From positions 1-42,283 of the forward strand of contig JAMCRR010000066.1 in the NCBI GenBank assembly GCA_023381565.1: a DNA stretch of 42,283 bases, written 5' to 3'. The notes beneath the pieces were generated by a model. That model was not told the origin of the DNA and did no database searches. It was given only the letters and a program-made list of their open reading frames with translations. Made by a program: the position numbers and the translations under genes. Shown one piece after another: positions 32,292-42,156 of this stretch (position 1 is its first letter; every line of letters begins with the position of its first letter). The DNA is from Chloroflexota bacterium. Its GTDB lineage: Bacteria > Chloroflexota > Anaerolineae > Anaerolineales > Anaerolineaceae.

Positions 32292-32491
32292 GACATTCCT
32301 CCTTCAAAAAATGGACTTGCCTGTTTGTTGTGCATCTAACTTAACGCATCACCTTCAATAAAGAAGTAAATTCTACTGACTGGCAGATATTATATCACCG
32401 CTCGGGTTTGGCCCCACCTTCCTGGTGAATAGGTTGCATGGAACAGACCAAAGGAGATCAGGGCAGGTCGAGACCTCGGCATCAATTATTG

Positions 32492-32520
32492 TTGACGTCT
32501 CGCGGATTCACTGCTATGAT
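32492..32520 (+). promoter_or_regulatory. Promoter of the YvcK gene, adjacent to the start codon
   Basis: TTGACG (32492-32497), a 17-base spacer and TATGAT (32515-32520) form a strong sigma70-type promoter. The expected start of transcription (about 32527) is only about three bases before the ATG at 32530, and no Shine-Dalgarno sequence fits between them. Confidence 0.65.
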
Positions 32521-32529
32521 CGAATTACT

Positions 32530-33861
32530 ATGCCTCTCCGGTTGGCAGCAGCTTACCGTCGTGTGCGCTACAGGATCATCCAGACGCTGCGCTGGCTGGT
32601 GCCTGGTTTGGGTGTCAAACGATGGTTCGTCCTGGTTTTAGCCGGAACGACATTGATCGGTATCGGGCTGGCCATCCTCATCCTGGATATCTACCGGACA
32701 GCGCCAGATACCTGGTGGCTGCCAATCTTTTCGGCATTTTCACTGCGTTTCATGGATCGCACCTTGAGGGCGGTCGTCTTCGGGGTGTTGGGGATCGGGA
32801 TCATCGGGTTGGGGGCCTGGGGATTGAGCCGCGCGTTGCTGCGGCCTTACGTTCGACCCGGGCGCCCGGTTATCGAGACGGTCACCGCCTACCGGCGGCG
32901 CGAGCGTGGTCCGCGCGTGGTGGTGATCGGTGGCGGCACCGGTCTCTCGACAATGCTGCGGGGAATTAAAGAATATACCCACAACCTGACGGCGATCGTC
33001 ACGGTGGCCGACGACGGGGGTTCTTCAGGGGAGCTGCGCCGCACGATGGGCATTTTGCCCCCCGGGGATATCCGCAACTGCCTGGCGGCAATGTCGAACG
33101 ATGAGGCTTTGCTGACGCAGCTCTTTCAATACCGTTTTGCTTCAGGCGTAGGGTTGAACGGCCATTCACTGGGCAACTTGCTGATCTCTGCCCTGACCAA
33201 TATTACCGGTAGCTTCGAAGAAGCGATCGCAGAGTCGGGGCGTGTGCTGGCGGTGCAGGGCCGGGTGCTTCCGGCGACGCTCCACGACATTTGCCTCTCG
33301 GCGGATGTGATGATAGACGGGGTGGTGAAAGAGGTGCGTGTCAGGGGAGAGAGCCAGATCCCGAAAGTGGCGGGGGTCATCCGGCGCGTGTGGCTCGAGC
33401 CGAACAACCCCTCGGCCTTCCCCCCGGCCATCCAGGCGATCTTAAACGCCGACCTGATTGTGGTTGGCCCGGGAAGCCTATTTACCAGCATTCTACCGAA
33501 CCTGCTGGTGCCCGACCTGGCTGAGGCGCTGCGTGTCAGCCGGGCATTCAAATTCTACGTGTGCAACCTGGCGACCCAGCCCGGGGAAACCGACGGCTTC
33601 ACCGCCGGAGACCACGTCCGCACCATCCAAAAACATATCGGTGGGCAGCCCTTCGATCTGGTCATTACCAATAACCAGCTCGAGGGAAAACTGCCCGACG
33701 CATCCGATTGGGTGGAGACGGAGCCCGACCTGGATCACCTCGTTCCAGTTTATCGCGCTAACCTGGTCGATACAGAACATCCCTGGCGTCATGACCCTGA
33801 GCGGCTGGCCCAGGTCATCATCGACCTGTTCTACGATCGTACCGGTCCCCTGGCTGGCTGA
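32530..33861 (+). CDS. YvcK/CofD-like protein with N-terminal membrane segments
   Basis: 443 residues. After a basic start come two hydrophobic segments (WFVLVLAGTTLIGIGLAILIL and the stretch around AVVFGVLGIGIIGLGAWGL). The YvcK domain then shows VVVIGGGTGLSTMLRGIK, VTVADDGGSSGELRR, LPPGDIRNCLAAMS, GHSLGNLL, VVGPGSLFTSILPNL and CNLATQPGETDGFT. YvcK (B. subtilis) / GlmR is a UDP-GlcNAc-binding regulator needed for growth on gluconeogenic carbon and for wall synthesis. The longer frame from 32425 is dismissed because the promoter lies inside it. The gap and pgk genes follow directly. Confidence 0.9.
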   Translation: MPLRLAAAYRRVRYRIIQTLRWLVPGLGVKRWFVLVLAGTTLIGIGLAILILDIYRTAPDTWWLPIFSAFSLRFMDRTLRAVVFGVLGIGIIGLGAWGLSRALLRPYVRPGRPVIETVTAYRRRERGPRVVVIGGGTGLSTMLRGIKEYTHNLTAIVTVADDGGSSGELRRTMGILPPGDIRNCLAAMSNDEALLTQLFQYRFASGVGLNGHSLGNLLISALTNITGSFEEAIAESGRVLAVQGRVLPATLHDICLSADVMIDGVVKEVRVRGESQIPKVAGVIRRVWLEPNNPSAFPPAIQAILNADLIVVGPGSLFTSILPNLLVPDLAEALRVSRAFKFYVCNLATQPGETDGFTAGDHVRTIQKHIGGQPFDLVITNNQLEGKLPDASDWVETEPDLDHLVPVYRANLVDTEHPWRHDPERLAQVIIDLFYDRTGPLAG

Positions 33862-33873
33862 TTGTTCTTGTGA

Positions 33874-34992
<1,119 letters not shown>

Positions 34993-35002
34993 AGAGGCCG
35001 GA

Positions 35003-36178
35003 ATGTTTAACAAAAAATCGGTTACGGACGTTGACGTGCATGGGAAACGAGTCCTGGTGCGCGTAGATTTTAATGTGCCGATTTCTGATGGCAATGTATC
35101 CGATGACACTCGCATTCGAGCAGCCTTGCCAACCATCGAATACCTGCTGCAGCACGGGGCAAGTGTGATTCTCGCCTCGCATCTGGGCCGCCCGAAAGCC
35201 GGCCCGGAGGCGAAATTCTCGCTGCGCCCTGTAGCCGCTTATTTGAGTAAACTGATGGGAATGCCGGTAGAGTTCTGCGAGGATTGCATCGGGCCGAAAG
35301 CCGAAGCGGCAGCCAAAGCGCTCGAACCGGGTGAAGTCCTGCTGCTTGAGAATACACGCTTTCATCCGGAAGAGGAAAAGAACAACCCCGAAATGGCGCG
35401 ACAGCTGGCTGCGCTGGCTGACCTGTTTGTGAACGATGCCTTTGGTTCGGCGCACCGGGCGCACGCTTCGACCGAAGGCGTGGCGCACTATTTGCCCGCG
35501 GTAGCCGGTTTCTTGCTCGAAAAAGAGATTCGCTACCTGGGCCAGGCGGTGGCCGATCCCAAGCGGCCGTTCGTAGCCATCCTTGGGGGTGCAAAGATCA
35601 GCGATAAGATCGGGGTGATCCGCAACCTTTTGACCAAAGCCGACCAGATATTGATCGGCGGGGGTATGGCCAATACCTTTTTCAAAGCCGAGGGCTACGC
35701 GATGGGCGACTCTCTGGTTGAGGCCGAAGTATTGGATACCGCCCGCGAGCTGCTCGAAACGGGTAAAACCAAGATCCGCTTGCCGAAGGACGTCGTGATT
35801 GCCGATGGGTTCAAGGCAGACGCCGCATCTAAAGTTATCCCGACCGGGCCGGTCCCCGATGGGTGGAGGATTCTGGATATTGGCCCCGAGACCGTGGCAG
35901 CCTACGCAGGTGTCGTCAGCGCGGCAGGCACCGTCGTCTGGAATGGACCCATGGGGGTGTTCGAATTCCCGCCCTTTGCTAAGGGCACGTATGGTGTTGC
36001 TAAGGCAGTCGCCGACAGCGGCGCCACGAGCATTATCGGCGGCGGCGAATCGGTGGCGGCCATCCAGCAATCGGGCCTGGCAGATAAAATTACCCATATC
36101 TCCACCGGCGGGGGAGCCTCGCTGGAGATGTTGGAAGGGTTGACGCTGCCGGGAGTGGCTGCCCTGCAGGATAAATAG
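35003..36178 (+). CDS. pgk: Phosphoglycerate kinase
   Basis: 391 residues, the normal bacterial length. Signatures: [60 protein letters not shown], the hinge region [28 protein letters not shown] and GGGESVAAI. It transfers phosphate from 1,3-bisphosphoglycerate to ADP. It is the second gene of the gap-pgk pair, closed by the hairpin at 36206-36246. Confidence 0.97.
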   Translation: MFNKKSVTDVDVHGKRVLVRVDFNVPISDGNVSDDTRIRAALPTIEYLLQHGASVILASHLGRPKAGPEAKFSLRPVAAYLSKLMGMPVEFCEDCIGPKAEAAAKALEPGEVLLLENTRFHPEEEKNNPEMARQLAALADLFVNDAFGSAHRAHASTEGVAHYLPAVAGFLLEKEIRYLGQAVADPKRPFVAILGGAKISDKIGVIRNLLTKADQILIGGGMANTFFKAEGYAMGDSLVEAEVLDTARELLETGKTKIRLPKDVVIADGFKADAASKVIPTGPVPDGWRILDIGPETVAAYAGVVSAAGTVVWNGPMGVFEFPPFAKGTYGVAKAVADSGATSIIGGGESVAAIQQSGLADKITHISTGGGASLEMLEGLTLPGVAALQDK

Positions 36179-36205
36179 ACTTAAACCGGCATTGTCATCA
36201 CGAAT

Positions 36206-36246
36206 AAGATCAGGTGGGGTGACGCCTCGCCGCCCTACCTGATCTT
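36206..36246 (+). terminator. Terminator-like hairpin after pgk
   Basis: AAGATCAGGTGGGG (36206-36219) pairs with CCCTACCTGATCTT (36233-36246), 14 bp with one mismatch and a 13-base loop. It lies 27 bases after the pgk stop. Only a short T run ends the right arm, so it may work as a weak terminator or an mRNA-end stabiliser. Confidence 0.65.
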
Positions 36247-36343
36247 TGGACAGGTCTTGGTTGGGGGAATTTGGGGCATACCGATCCAGGTTTGTTTAAA
36301 GGGAATATCCATAAAATCAAAAAGGCTGGAGAACGGGGCGAAT

Positions 36344-36793
36344 ATGAAAAGGGGATGCCTGACTTGCATCGGGGTTTTTGCTGCAGGCTGCCTGATTTTT
36401 GCGGGGATCATTCAATTGATTCCTTATGGGCGCAACCACACGAACCCGCCGGTAGTCAGTGAGCCGGTATGGAATAACACTACGACGAAAGCTCTTGCCC
36501 AGCGCGCGTGTTTCGATTGCCATAGTAACCTGACTGTCTGGCGTTGGTATTCCAATATCGCTCCCTTCTCATGGCTAATTCAACGCGATGTAGACCAGGG
36601 GCGCAGGGTAATGAACTTCTCGGATTGGCAGAACGTGAGTAACCGCCGTATCGATCGCTTATCTGAGGTCATCTCTCGCGGGTCGATGCCACCGCTGCAA
36701 TATCTTGTGATCCATTGGAATGCCATTTTGACTTCTTCAGAAAAACAAGAGCTGATTTCTGGTTTGCAGGACAGCCTGGCTAACTTAGAATAG
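36344..36793 (+). CDS. Haem-binding-domain protein, membrane anchored
   Basis: 149 residues. One N-terminal hydrophobic segment (LTCIGVFAAGCLIFAGIIQLI) precedes an outside domain with ACFDCHSN, a CxxCH c-type haem attachment motif, then WRWYSNIAPFSWLIQRDVDQGRRVMNFSDW and MPPLQYL. This set matches the haem-bd (DUF) family of small cytochrome-like proteins whose role is not settled. ATG at 36344 is chosen so that the membrane segment is N-terminal; the frame to 36257 adds an unlikely leader. It sits after the pgk hairpin with its own spacing. Confidence 0.8.
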   Translation: MKRGCLTCIGVFAAGCLIFAGIIQLIPYGRNHTNPPVVSEPVWNNTTTKALAQRACFDCHSNLTVWRWYSNIAPFSWLIQRDVDQGRRVMNFSDWQNVSNRRIDRLSEVISRGSMPPLQYLVIHWNAILTSSEKQELISGLQDSLANLE

Positions 36794-36968
36794 ATTGGCT
36801 TCATTCCGCGTGGGGGATCGATAGGCTGGAATTAAATCGTTTATAATAAAACCGGGGAGGGGCATAAGGAAATTCTTTGGCCCTATTCGAAGCATCAATC
36901 CGGAAGATGGGTTGGCGAGAGATTGTTCGGATTGAGATGATTACCACCCGCATCGAGGCACTGAGCTT
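36794..36968. other. Spacer without a recognised gene
   Basis: 175 bases. The AT-rich GTTTATAATAAAACC (about 36839-36853) contains TATAAT and may be the promoter of the following glycosyltransferase. Nothing else is evident. Confidence 0.35.
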
Positions 36969-38456
36969 ATGAGCCATTCATTAGCGACAACCCTGGTGGT
37001 TGTGCTGGAAGCCGTTTACACAATCTGTGTCGTTACACTTTCAATCTATGGATTTAACAGCCTTGGATTGGTCATTCTATACCTGTTTTCAAAAAGACCT
37101 GCCGAACGGCCCCAACTAAGGGTGAAAGACGCCGATCTGCCCCGGGTGACCATCCAGCTGCCGATATTTAATGAGCAAAATATCATCGAGCGGCTGCTCC
37201 AGGCCGTAACATCGCAAGATTATCCCCGCGAGCTTTGCCAGATCCAGGTCCTGGACGATTCCACCGACGAGACGACAGAAATTGCTACCCGGCTGGTGGA
37301 GCAATACCGGTCGCAGGGTTGGGATATCCAGATCTACCACCGCAGCGTGCGCACGGGGTATAAAGCCGGCGCGCTGGCCGAAGGTTTAAAAAATGCCACG
37401 GGGGAATTCGTGGCCATTTTTGACGCGGATTTCGTTCCGGCGCCGGATTGGCTGCGCTCTGTACTGGCCGGGTTTGACAATCCGAAAGTGGGATGCGTGC
37501 AAAGCCGGTGGGTGCATCTCAATTCGAGGTACAACCTGCTGACCAACGCCGTATCTCTCGGACTCGATGCTCATTTTATTGTCGAGCAGAACGCGCGCTA
37601 TCGCTCGGATCTCTTCTTGGGCTTCAACGGCTCGGGCGGAATCTGGCGCAAAGCTTGTATTGAAGATGCAGGCGGCTGGCAGATCGATACCCTGACCGAA
37701 GACCTGGATCTAAGCTACCGGGCGCAGTTGAAGGGATGGCAAATCCGCTATAACCCCAATATCGTGGTTCCGGGCGAGGTCCCTGCCCAGGTAGATGCTT
37801 TCAAAACACAGCAGTACCGGTGGGCAAAAGGCAGCGCCCAAACGCTGCGCAAGCTGGGAGGCACGATCCTCAAATCTGATTTACCCTGGCAGAAGCGGGT
37901 GATGGCGATTATGCACCTATCTATGTATGTGCCTTTCCCCTTCATGATCCTCACCTTGCTGCTAACCCTGCCAATCGCGCTCTATGCCGGACATTTCATG
38001 ACGTTGTTTTCGTGGACGATCTTATCCAGCCTGGGCCCACCTCTCTTATACACGATCGCACGGACAAACCACCTGCCCCGTTTCTGGGACCGTCTTGTCC
38101 GGCTGCCACCGTTGCTCATGTTGGGGTTGGGGATGTCGCTAAATGAAGGGTTTGCGGTCATCTCGGGCATATTTACCAAGGGGGGGGTATTCAACCGCAC
38201 GCCTAAGTTTAATTTACGGGGTCGCCAGGGAAATTGGACCCAGAATAAGTATGCTTTGCCGATCAATCCTGTGGTCTGGGGGGAGCTGGCGCTGGCCGGT
38301 TATGCCCTCTTCACGGTGCTCAAGCTCTGGGATACGACCATGGGTAAAGTGATCGTCCCGGGCATGGCGTATTATGCATTGAGTTATATTATGATCGCCG
38401 GGTCGAGCATCCTGCAACGTCTGGAGATGCAGCGCCGCCTCCAGGCAGGTTCATAG
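36969..38456 (+). CDS. Processive-type family 2 glycosyltransferase (cellulose synthase / glucomannan synthase-like)
   Basis: 495 residues with one membrane segment at the start and four to five at the end. The GT-A domain has VTIQLPIFNEQNIIERLL, VLDDSTDET (first Asp), AIFDADF (DxD), TLTEDLDLSYR (catalytic TED) and QQYRWAKG, the QxxRW motif of processive beta-glycosyltransferases. It resembles bacterial homologues of the plant CSLA mannan synthases, so a beta-linked polysaccharide or glycolipid product is likely. No PilZ domain is attached. It ends 64 bases before tpiA. Confidence 0.92.
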   Translation: MSHSLATTLVVVLEAVYTICVVTLSIYGFNSLGLVILYLFSKRPAERPQLRVKDADLPRVTIQLPIFNEQNIIERLLQAVTSQDYPRELCQIQVLDDSTDETTEIATRLVEQYRSQGWDIQIYHRSVRTGYKAGALAEGLKNATGEFVAIFDADFVPAPDWLRSVLAGFDNPKVGCVQSRWVHLNSRYNLLTNAVSLGLDAHFIVEQNARYRSDLFLGFNGSGGIWRKACIEDAGGWQIDTLTEDLDLSYRAQLKGWQIRYNPNIVVPGEVPAQVDAFKTQQYRWAKGSAQTLRKLGGTILKSDLPWQKRVMAIMHLSMYVPFPFMILTLLLTLPIALYAGHFMTLFSWTILSSLGPPLLYTIARTNHLPRFWDRLVRLPPLLMLGLGMSLNEGFAVISGIFTKGGVFNRTPKFNLRGRQGNWTQNKYALPINPVVWGELALAGYALFTVLKLWDTTMGKVIVPGMAYYALSYIMIAGSSILQRLEMQRRLQAGS

Positions 38457-38520
38457 GATAACATGACCCAGCGTTTAAAACGCGAGTAGCCGACCACATT
38501 TCAGATTTATCGAGGGATGT

Positions 38521-39279
38521 ATGCGAAAACCATTTGTTGCTGGCAATTGGAAGATGAACAAGACTATCGAGCAGGCACGTGTCCTGATCGCCGACATGGT
38601 GCCGGGACTGCAGGCAATCCCCGAGGTGGAACGGGTGATTTGCCCACCGTTTACCTCCTTGCTGGCCGTCTCAGCCATGCTGGCAGGAACTGAAATCGGT
38701 CTGGGAGCGCAGAATATGTTCTGGGAGAATTCCGGCGCCTATACCGGCGAGATCTCGCCTGGGATGGTGGCTGAGCTCTGCAAGTACGTCATTTTGGGGC
38801 ATTCAGAGCGGAGGACTTACTTCGGTGAAAAAGACGTCACAGTCAACCGGAAGGTTAAAGCTGCCCTGGCAAACGCGGTAATTCCGATCGTGTGCGTCGG
38901 TGAGACCCTGGCCGAGAACGAAGCCGGGCAAACGGCAGCCGTGGTCACCCGGCAGATCAAGGAAGGGTTGCAGGGATTGGAACCCGCCCAGGCGCCAACT
39001 TTAGTCATCGCCTACGAGCCGGTTTGGGCTATCGGTACCGGCCGAGCCGCCACGGCTGAGGGCGCTAACCAGGTGATTGCGGCATACGTGCGCAAACCAC
39101 TAGCTGAGCTCTATGGCGAGGTAGCCGCCCAGGCAGTGCGCGTCCTGTACGGCGGCTCCGTGACGGCGGCAAACGCTGCCGAATTCTTCCGGCAGCCCGA
39201 TATCGACGGGGCTTTGGTGGGCGGAGCCAGCCTGAAGACGCCCGATTTCACAGCCATCGTCCAGGCTGCTGTGGGGTGA
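38521..39279 (+). CDS. tpiA: Triosephosphate isomerase
   Basis: 252 residues. GNWKMNKT with Lys11, GAQNMFWENSGAYTGEIS, LGHSERR (catalytic His), the catalytic Glu in AYEPVWAIGTG, and the phosphate-binding VLYGGSV and GALVGGASL are intact. It interconverts dihydroxyacetone phosphate and glyceraldehyde-3-phosphate. It is separated from gap-pgk by two envelope-type genes, an uncommon break of the usual gap-pgk-tpi order. The stop overlaps the GTG of the next gene (GTGA). Confidence 0.97.
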   Translation: MRKPFVAGNWKMNKTIEQARVLIADMVPGLQAIPEVERVICPPFTSLLAVSAMLAGTEIGLGAQNMFWENSGAYTGEISPGMVAELCKYVILGHSERRTYFGEKDVTVNRKVKAALANAVIPIVCVGETLAENEAGQTAAVVTRQIKEGLQGLEPAQAPTLVIAYEPVWAIGTGRAATAEGANQVIAAYVRKPLAELYGEVAAQAVRVLYGGSVTAANAAEFFRQPDIDGALVGGASLKTPDFTAIVQAAVG

Positions 39280-40037
39280 ACCTGGCCGGTCTGCAGGCGC
39301 TTCCCCTGGGCGGCCTGGGATGGCTTCTGCTGGCGCTGGCGCCGTTTCTTTTTATCCAGAACCGGCTTCACATCGAGATCCAGAGGCTCCTCTTGCTGAT
39401 CACGCGCCGCCCGGGGATTACACTGCTGATTTTCTCATTGATTTTTCTCCCTGGCGTTGCGTTACACGAAATCAGCCATTTTGCCGCCGCGCGACTGTTG
39501 GGGGTGCGGACGGGCAGGCTCTCCCTGGTGCCCAAACTCCTCCCGAAGGGGAGGCTGCGCATGGGGTTTGTGGAGACTGCTCCTACAGATTTCCTGAGGG
39601 AGGCCTTGATCGGTTTCGCGCCGCTCCTGGTTGGCGGCGCATTGATCGCTTTCGTGGGATTGAATAAATTGGCCATCGAGCCGGTTTGGACGGCGTTGAA
39701 GGCCGGCGATTGGACGGCTGTCGGCGACGGCATTTCGCGACTTCCGGCGAAAGCCGATTTCTGGTTATGGTTCTACCTCTTATTCGCCGTGAGCAGCACG
39801 ATGTTCCCCTCAGCCTCAGACCGCAGGGGCTGGTTGCCATTGGGCTTTTCGATCATTCTGCTGCTGGGGTTAGCGTTGCTGGCCGGTGCGGGACCGTGGC
39901 TGCTGGCCAATTTCGCCCCAGAGCTAAATCGGGCGTTGTATACCGCGGCGGCAATTTTCGCGATCAGCCTGGGGGTGCACCTGATATTAATCCTGCCCAT
40001 TGGAGGAATGCGCTTGATGATCGGTCGATTGGTGTGA
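39276..40037 (+). CDS. Polytopic membrane protein with HExxH motif (M50-like)
   Basis: 253 residues with about five to six hydrophobic segments. ALHEISHFAAARLLGV (about residues 63-78) is an HExxH zinc-protease motif inside a membrane helix, as in M50 site-2 proteases, although the partner NPDG/NxxPxxxLDG motif is not seen. It might be a membrane metalloprotease or a non-peptidase relative. Translation is coupled to tpiA by a 4-base overlap. The last residues run over DNA that belongs to a decayed hydrolase gene, so the present C-terminus may be secondary. Confidence 0.7.
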   Translation: MNLAGLQALPLGGLGWLLLALAPFLFIQNRLHIEIQRLLLLITRRPGITLLIFSLIFLPGVALHEISHFAAARLLGVRTGRLSLVPKLLPKGRLRMGFVETAPTDFLREALIGFAPLLVGGALIAFVGLNKLAIEPVWTALKAGDWTAVGDGISRLPAKADFWLWFYLLFAVSSTMFPSASDRRGWLPLGFSIILLLGLALLAGAGPWLLANFAPELNRALYTAAAIFAISLGVHLILILPIGGMRLMIGRLV

Positions 40038-40299
40038 TTGGATTCTCCCTGGGGGTTCCTTGATGTTGTGGTCATCCTTAGTAATGCCGGAGACAATCAA
40101 AGCTGTGACCGGATTCTATACAACCAGGATGAAGGATTGCTCGAGATCACCGGCAGCCTGCCTGGGGACCTTTGCCGAGTCTGAGGATTGGATGGCGGCA
40201 TCCAGGGTCGATGCCTATCATGCAGAGGCCGCACAATTGGCCTGGGAGAGGGCTGGAGCGTTCGTTCACGATCGGCTCGACGATCAGGCGGTCAAATGA
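40019..40299 (+). pseudogene. Remnant of a dienelactone-hydrolase-family gene
   Basis: DDRSIGVIGFSLGVP (to 40060) contains the GFSLG nucleophile elbow of the family. The frame then shifts by one base near 40058-40062 and continues as MPETIKAVTGFYTT, SRSPAACLGTFAESEDW and RVDAYHAEAAQLAWERAGAF, all typical of the family's second half. Between SEDW and RVDAY about 30-35 residues that normally carry the catalytic His are missing, and everything before DDRSIG is absent. So the gene is truncated, frameshifted and internally deleted. Its stop still overlaps the next gene's ATG (ATGA), preserving an old operon junction. Confidence 0.78.
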
Positions 40300-40859
40300 T
40301 CCAGGCAATCCTGGCCTGCTTATTGGTAATCGGTTTCTTCGCCGTTGAAGCCTTCCTGCGCAAAGATCGGTCGGCAAAAAGCCTCGAAGCTACCGTCTAT
40401 GATAAATCCGGAACGACGTTCATTGGGATTTCGTTTGCTCTAGCGCTGATTCTTCCCCTGGCTCTTAACTTCCTCGGGATTGGGCGCATCTCTTGGGTGC
40501 TCACCGGCTGGGTGGGCCTGGTGATCATGCTGCTGGGTTTGGGGCTGCGTATCTGGTCGATGCGCGTGCTGGGCGCCTATTACTCGCGGAAACTCAAGAT
40601 CGGCGATGAGCAGGACATCATCACCCAGGGACCCTACCGCGTGATCCGGCACCCTGGTTATCTGGGGACGATCCTTTTGTGGGTTGCATTGAGCCTTGCT
40701 CTGGCCGACTGGATTGCCGTGGCGATTGTGGCGGTGATGATGCTTGCTATCTACAGCCGGCGCATTCGTACAGAAGAAGCCATGCTGCTCACTGCATTTG
40801 GCGAGAATTACCGGCAATATTGCCAGCACACCTGGCGACTGATCCCATTTATATACTAG
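40296..40859 (+). CDS. Isoprenylcysteine carboxyl methyltransferase-type membrane protein
   Basis: 187 residues with four to five hydrophobic segments. The C-terminal part has the family core: GPYRVIRHPGYLG (SAM-binding region of ICMT/PEMT), the RTEEAMLLTAFGENYRQYCQHTWRLIP end. Bacterial members are thought to methylate small lipids or isoprenoid-like acceptors, but few are characterised. The ATG at 40296 overlaps the stop of the decayed hydrolase gene. The longer frame from 40188 is within that remnant and dismissed. Confidence 0.85.
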   Translation: MIQAILACLLVIGFFAVEAFLRKDRSAKSLEATVYDKSGTTFIGISFALALILPLALNFLGIGRISWVLTGWVGLVIMLLGLGLRIWSMRVLGAYYSRKLKIGDEQDIITQGPYRVIRHPGYLGTILLWVALSLALADWIAVAIVAVMMLAIYSRRIRTEEAMLLTAFGENYRQYCQHTWRLIPFIY

Positions 40860-40891
40860 TCGTCATTTTTCCCCATGACTTCTATCGGACC

Positions 40892-40957
40892 CGGATTACC
40901 GCCGAACATGCGGATTTCATTCCTTGCATATAATCCGCGTATATCTGCGCCAATCCG
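40892..40957. repeat. Nested inverted repeat of CGGATT units
   Basis: CGGATT at 40892-40897 and 40911-40916 face AATCCG at 40932-40937 and 40952-40957, giving two nested stems with nearly equal spacing. The pattern with CGCGTATATCTGCG between resembles short palindromic intergenic repeats of environmental genomes. It lies between two convergent genes. Confidence 0.45.
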
Positions 40958-40977
40958 CGTTCTAAAGCGTATTTTGT

Positions 40978-41898
40978 TTATCTACGAGATTCCTTACGCA
41001 CAAACGGCGGTCTGACTTCTTCCGAGACGAGCTCTCCGTAGGCTCTCGGTTTGCGGTACGCGTTTCCCCAGCTTTCTCTTTCCCGATAGTCTCTCAGTCG
41101 GTCCAGGTCAAATTCGGCGATAAACACACCCTCGTTCTCTCCGGCCTCAACGACAAGCATGTCGCGCGAGCCCTGTTTATCGAAGGCGATCCCATCAAAA
41201 GCGACAGAATGTCCCTTGTCTCGGGGCCCGGCGTAGTTTGCTAGAGCCACTGCCAGCATGTTTTCGTAAGCGCGGCTGCGCAGCTGCGCCATGCGGTTCT
41301 GCTCGATCTCACAGGCATTGGGAACCAGGATGATTTCTGCCCCTTTGAGCATCAGGAGACGGGCGCTTTCCGGGAATTCGCGGTCGTAGCAGATCATCGC
41401 CCCCACCTGTACGGGTCCGCGCTGCGTATCCAGAGTGCAAACAAAAAACTCATCGCCCGGTGTACAAGATGCCTCCAGGCTGAAATCGCAGGTGTGCACC
41501 TTGGCGTACGTCATAACGATTTCACCATGGCGGTCAATCAGCGAGACAGTATCTCGCGGGGCAGGCTCCCATTTTTCCAGGTAGGTGACGGCGATGGCCA
41601 TCTCCAATTCTTGTGCCAGACCTTGATAATGGCGGATTAACTCATCTTGCCGGCTGACGCCCTGGGCCTGCCAGGCTTTCTGCAGCTCACCATAAGCCGG
41701 ATTGAAGGGGTTAAAATCGTCTTTCCAGACGTCCTCTGAATAGGGTGTGTAACCGATATTCCACATCTCCGGGAAAACGGCGATATCCGCACCGGACGCC
41801 GCGGCCTGGCGGCAGTAAGTCTCCCCTTTTTCTAGATTAGCCTGCTGATCATTGCCGCAAGAATTTAATTGCAGCAGTGCCACTCTCAACCCGGCCAC
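40978..41898 (-). CDS. Nitrilase-superfamily amidohydrolase
   Basis: 306 residues. The catalytic set is clear: Glu44 in FPEMW, Lys in YAKVHTCDFSLE, and Cys in MICYDREFPES. The subfamily (carbamoylputrescine- or amidase-like) cannot be fixed. GTG at 41898 follows the previous stop by two bases, so the two genes are in one transcript. Bases 41209-41335 inside this gene are repeated exactly at the contig end. Confidence 0.9.
   Translation of the reverse strand: MAGLRVALLQLNSCGNDQQANLEKGETYCRQAAASGADIAVFPEMWNIGYTPYSEDVWKDDFNPFNPAYGELQKAWQAQGVSRQDELIRHYQGLAQELEMAIAVTYLEKWEPAPRDTVSLIDRHGEIVMTYAKVHTCDFSLEASCTPGDEFFVCTLDTQRGPVQVGAMICYDREFPESARLLMLKGAEIILVPNACEIEQNRMAQLRSRAYENMLAVALANYAGPRDKGHSVAFDGIAFDKQGSRDMLVVEAGENEGVFIAEFDLDRLRDYRERESWGNAYRKPRAYGELVSEEVRPPFVRKESRR
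41209..41335. repeat. Internal copy of the 127-base terminal repeat
   Basis: Identical to 42157-42283. Here the sequence is in its natural place, in frame inside the nitrilase-family gene (around ANYAGPRDKG). Confidence 0.95.
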
Positions 41899-41900
41899 GG

Positions 41901-42156
41901 TCAGGGACTCACCCGGTCAAATATGGCGGGCTCCAGCTGAGCTCCACCGCTCACGGCAGGCAGGTCGATCTGCAAGGTGTTGCCCTGGCATTGGTAGCTT
42001 ACCTGGGCGTTGCCGTCCTGTCCTGAGCCGAACCAGACCAGACTACTGATCGGGGTCTCACCCAGAATCGAAGCGCCGGCAACTGTCGCCGAGACAGTCA
42101 AATCTTTGTCGACCGGGTTGGAGAAGGTCAAAACCCTGTCGTCAGCCTGGTAATCC
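41901..42156 (-). CDS. C-terminal part of an unidentified protein
   Basis: The frame gives about 85 residues rich in beta-strand patterns (VLTFSNPVDKDLTVSATVAG, VSYQCQGNTLQIDLPAV), possibly the last domain of a glycoside-active or outer-surface protein; I do not recognise it. The apparent ATG at 42156-42158 spans the junction with the terminal repeat and is not a genuine start: the true 5' part is missing. It is upstream of and two bases from the nitrilase gene. Confidence 0.6.
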
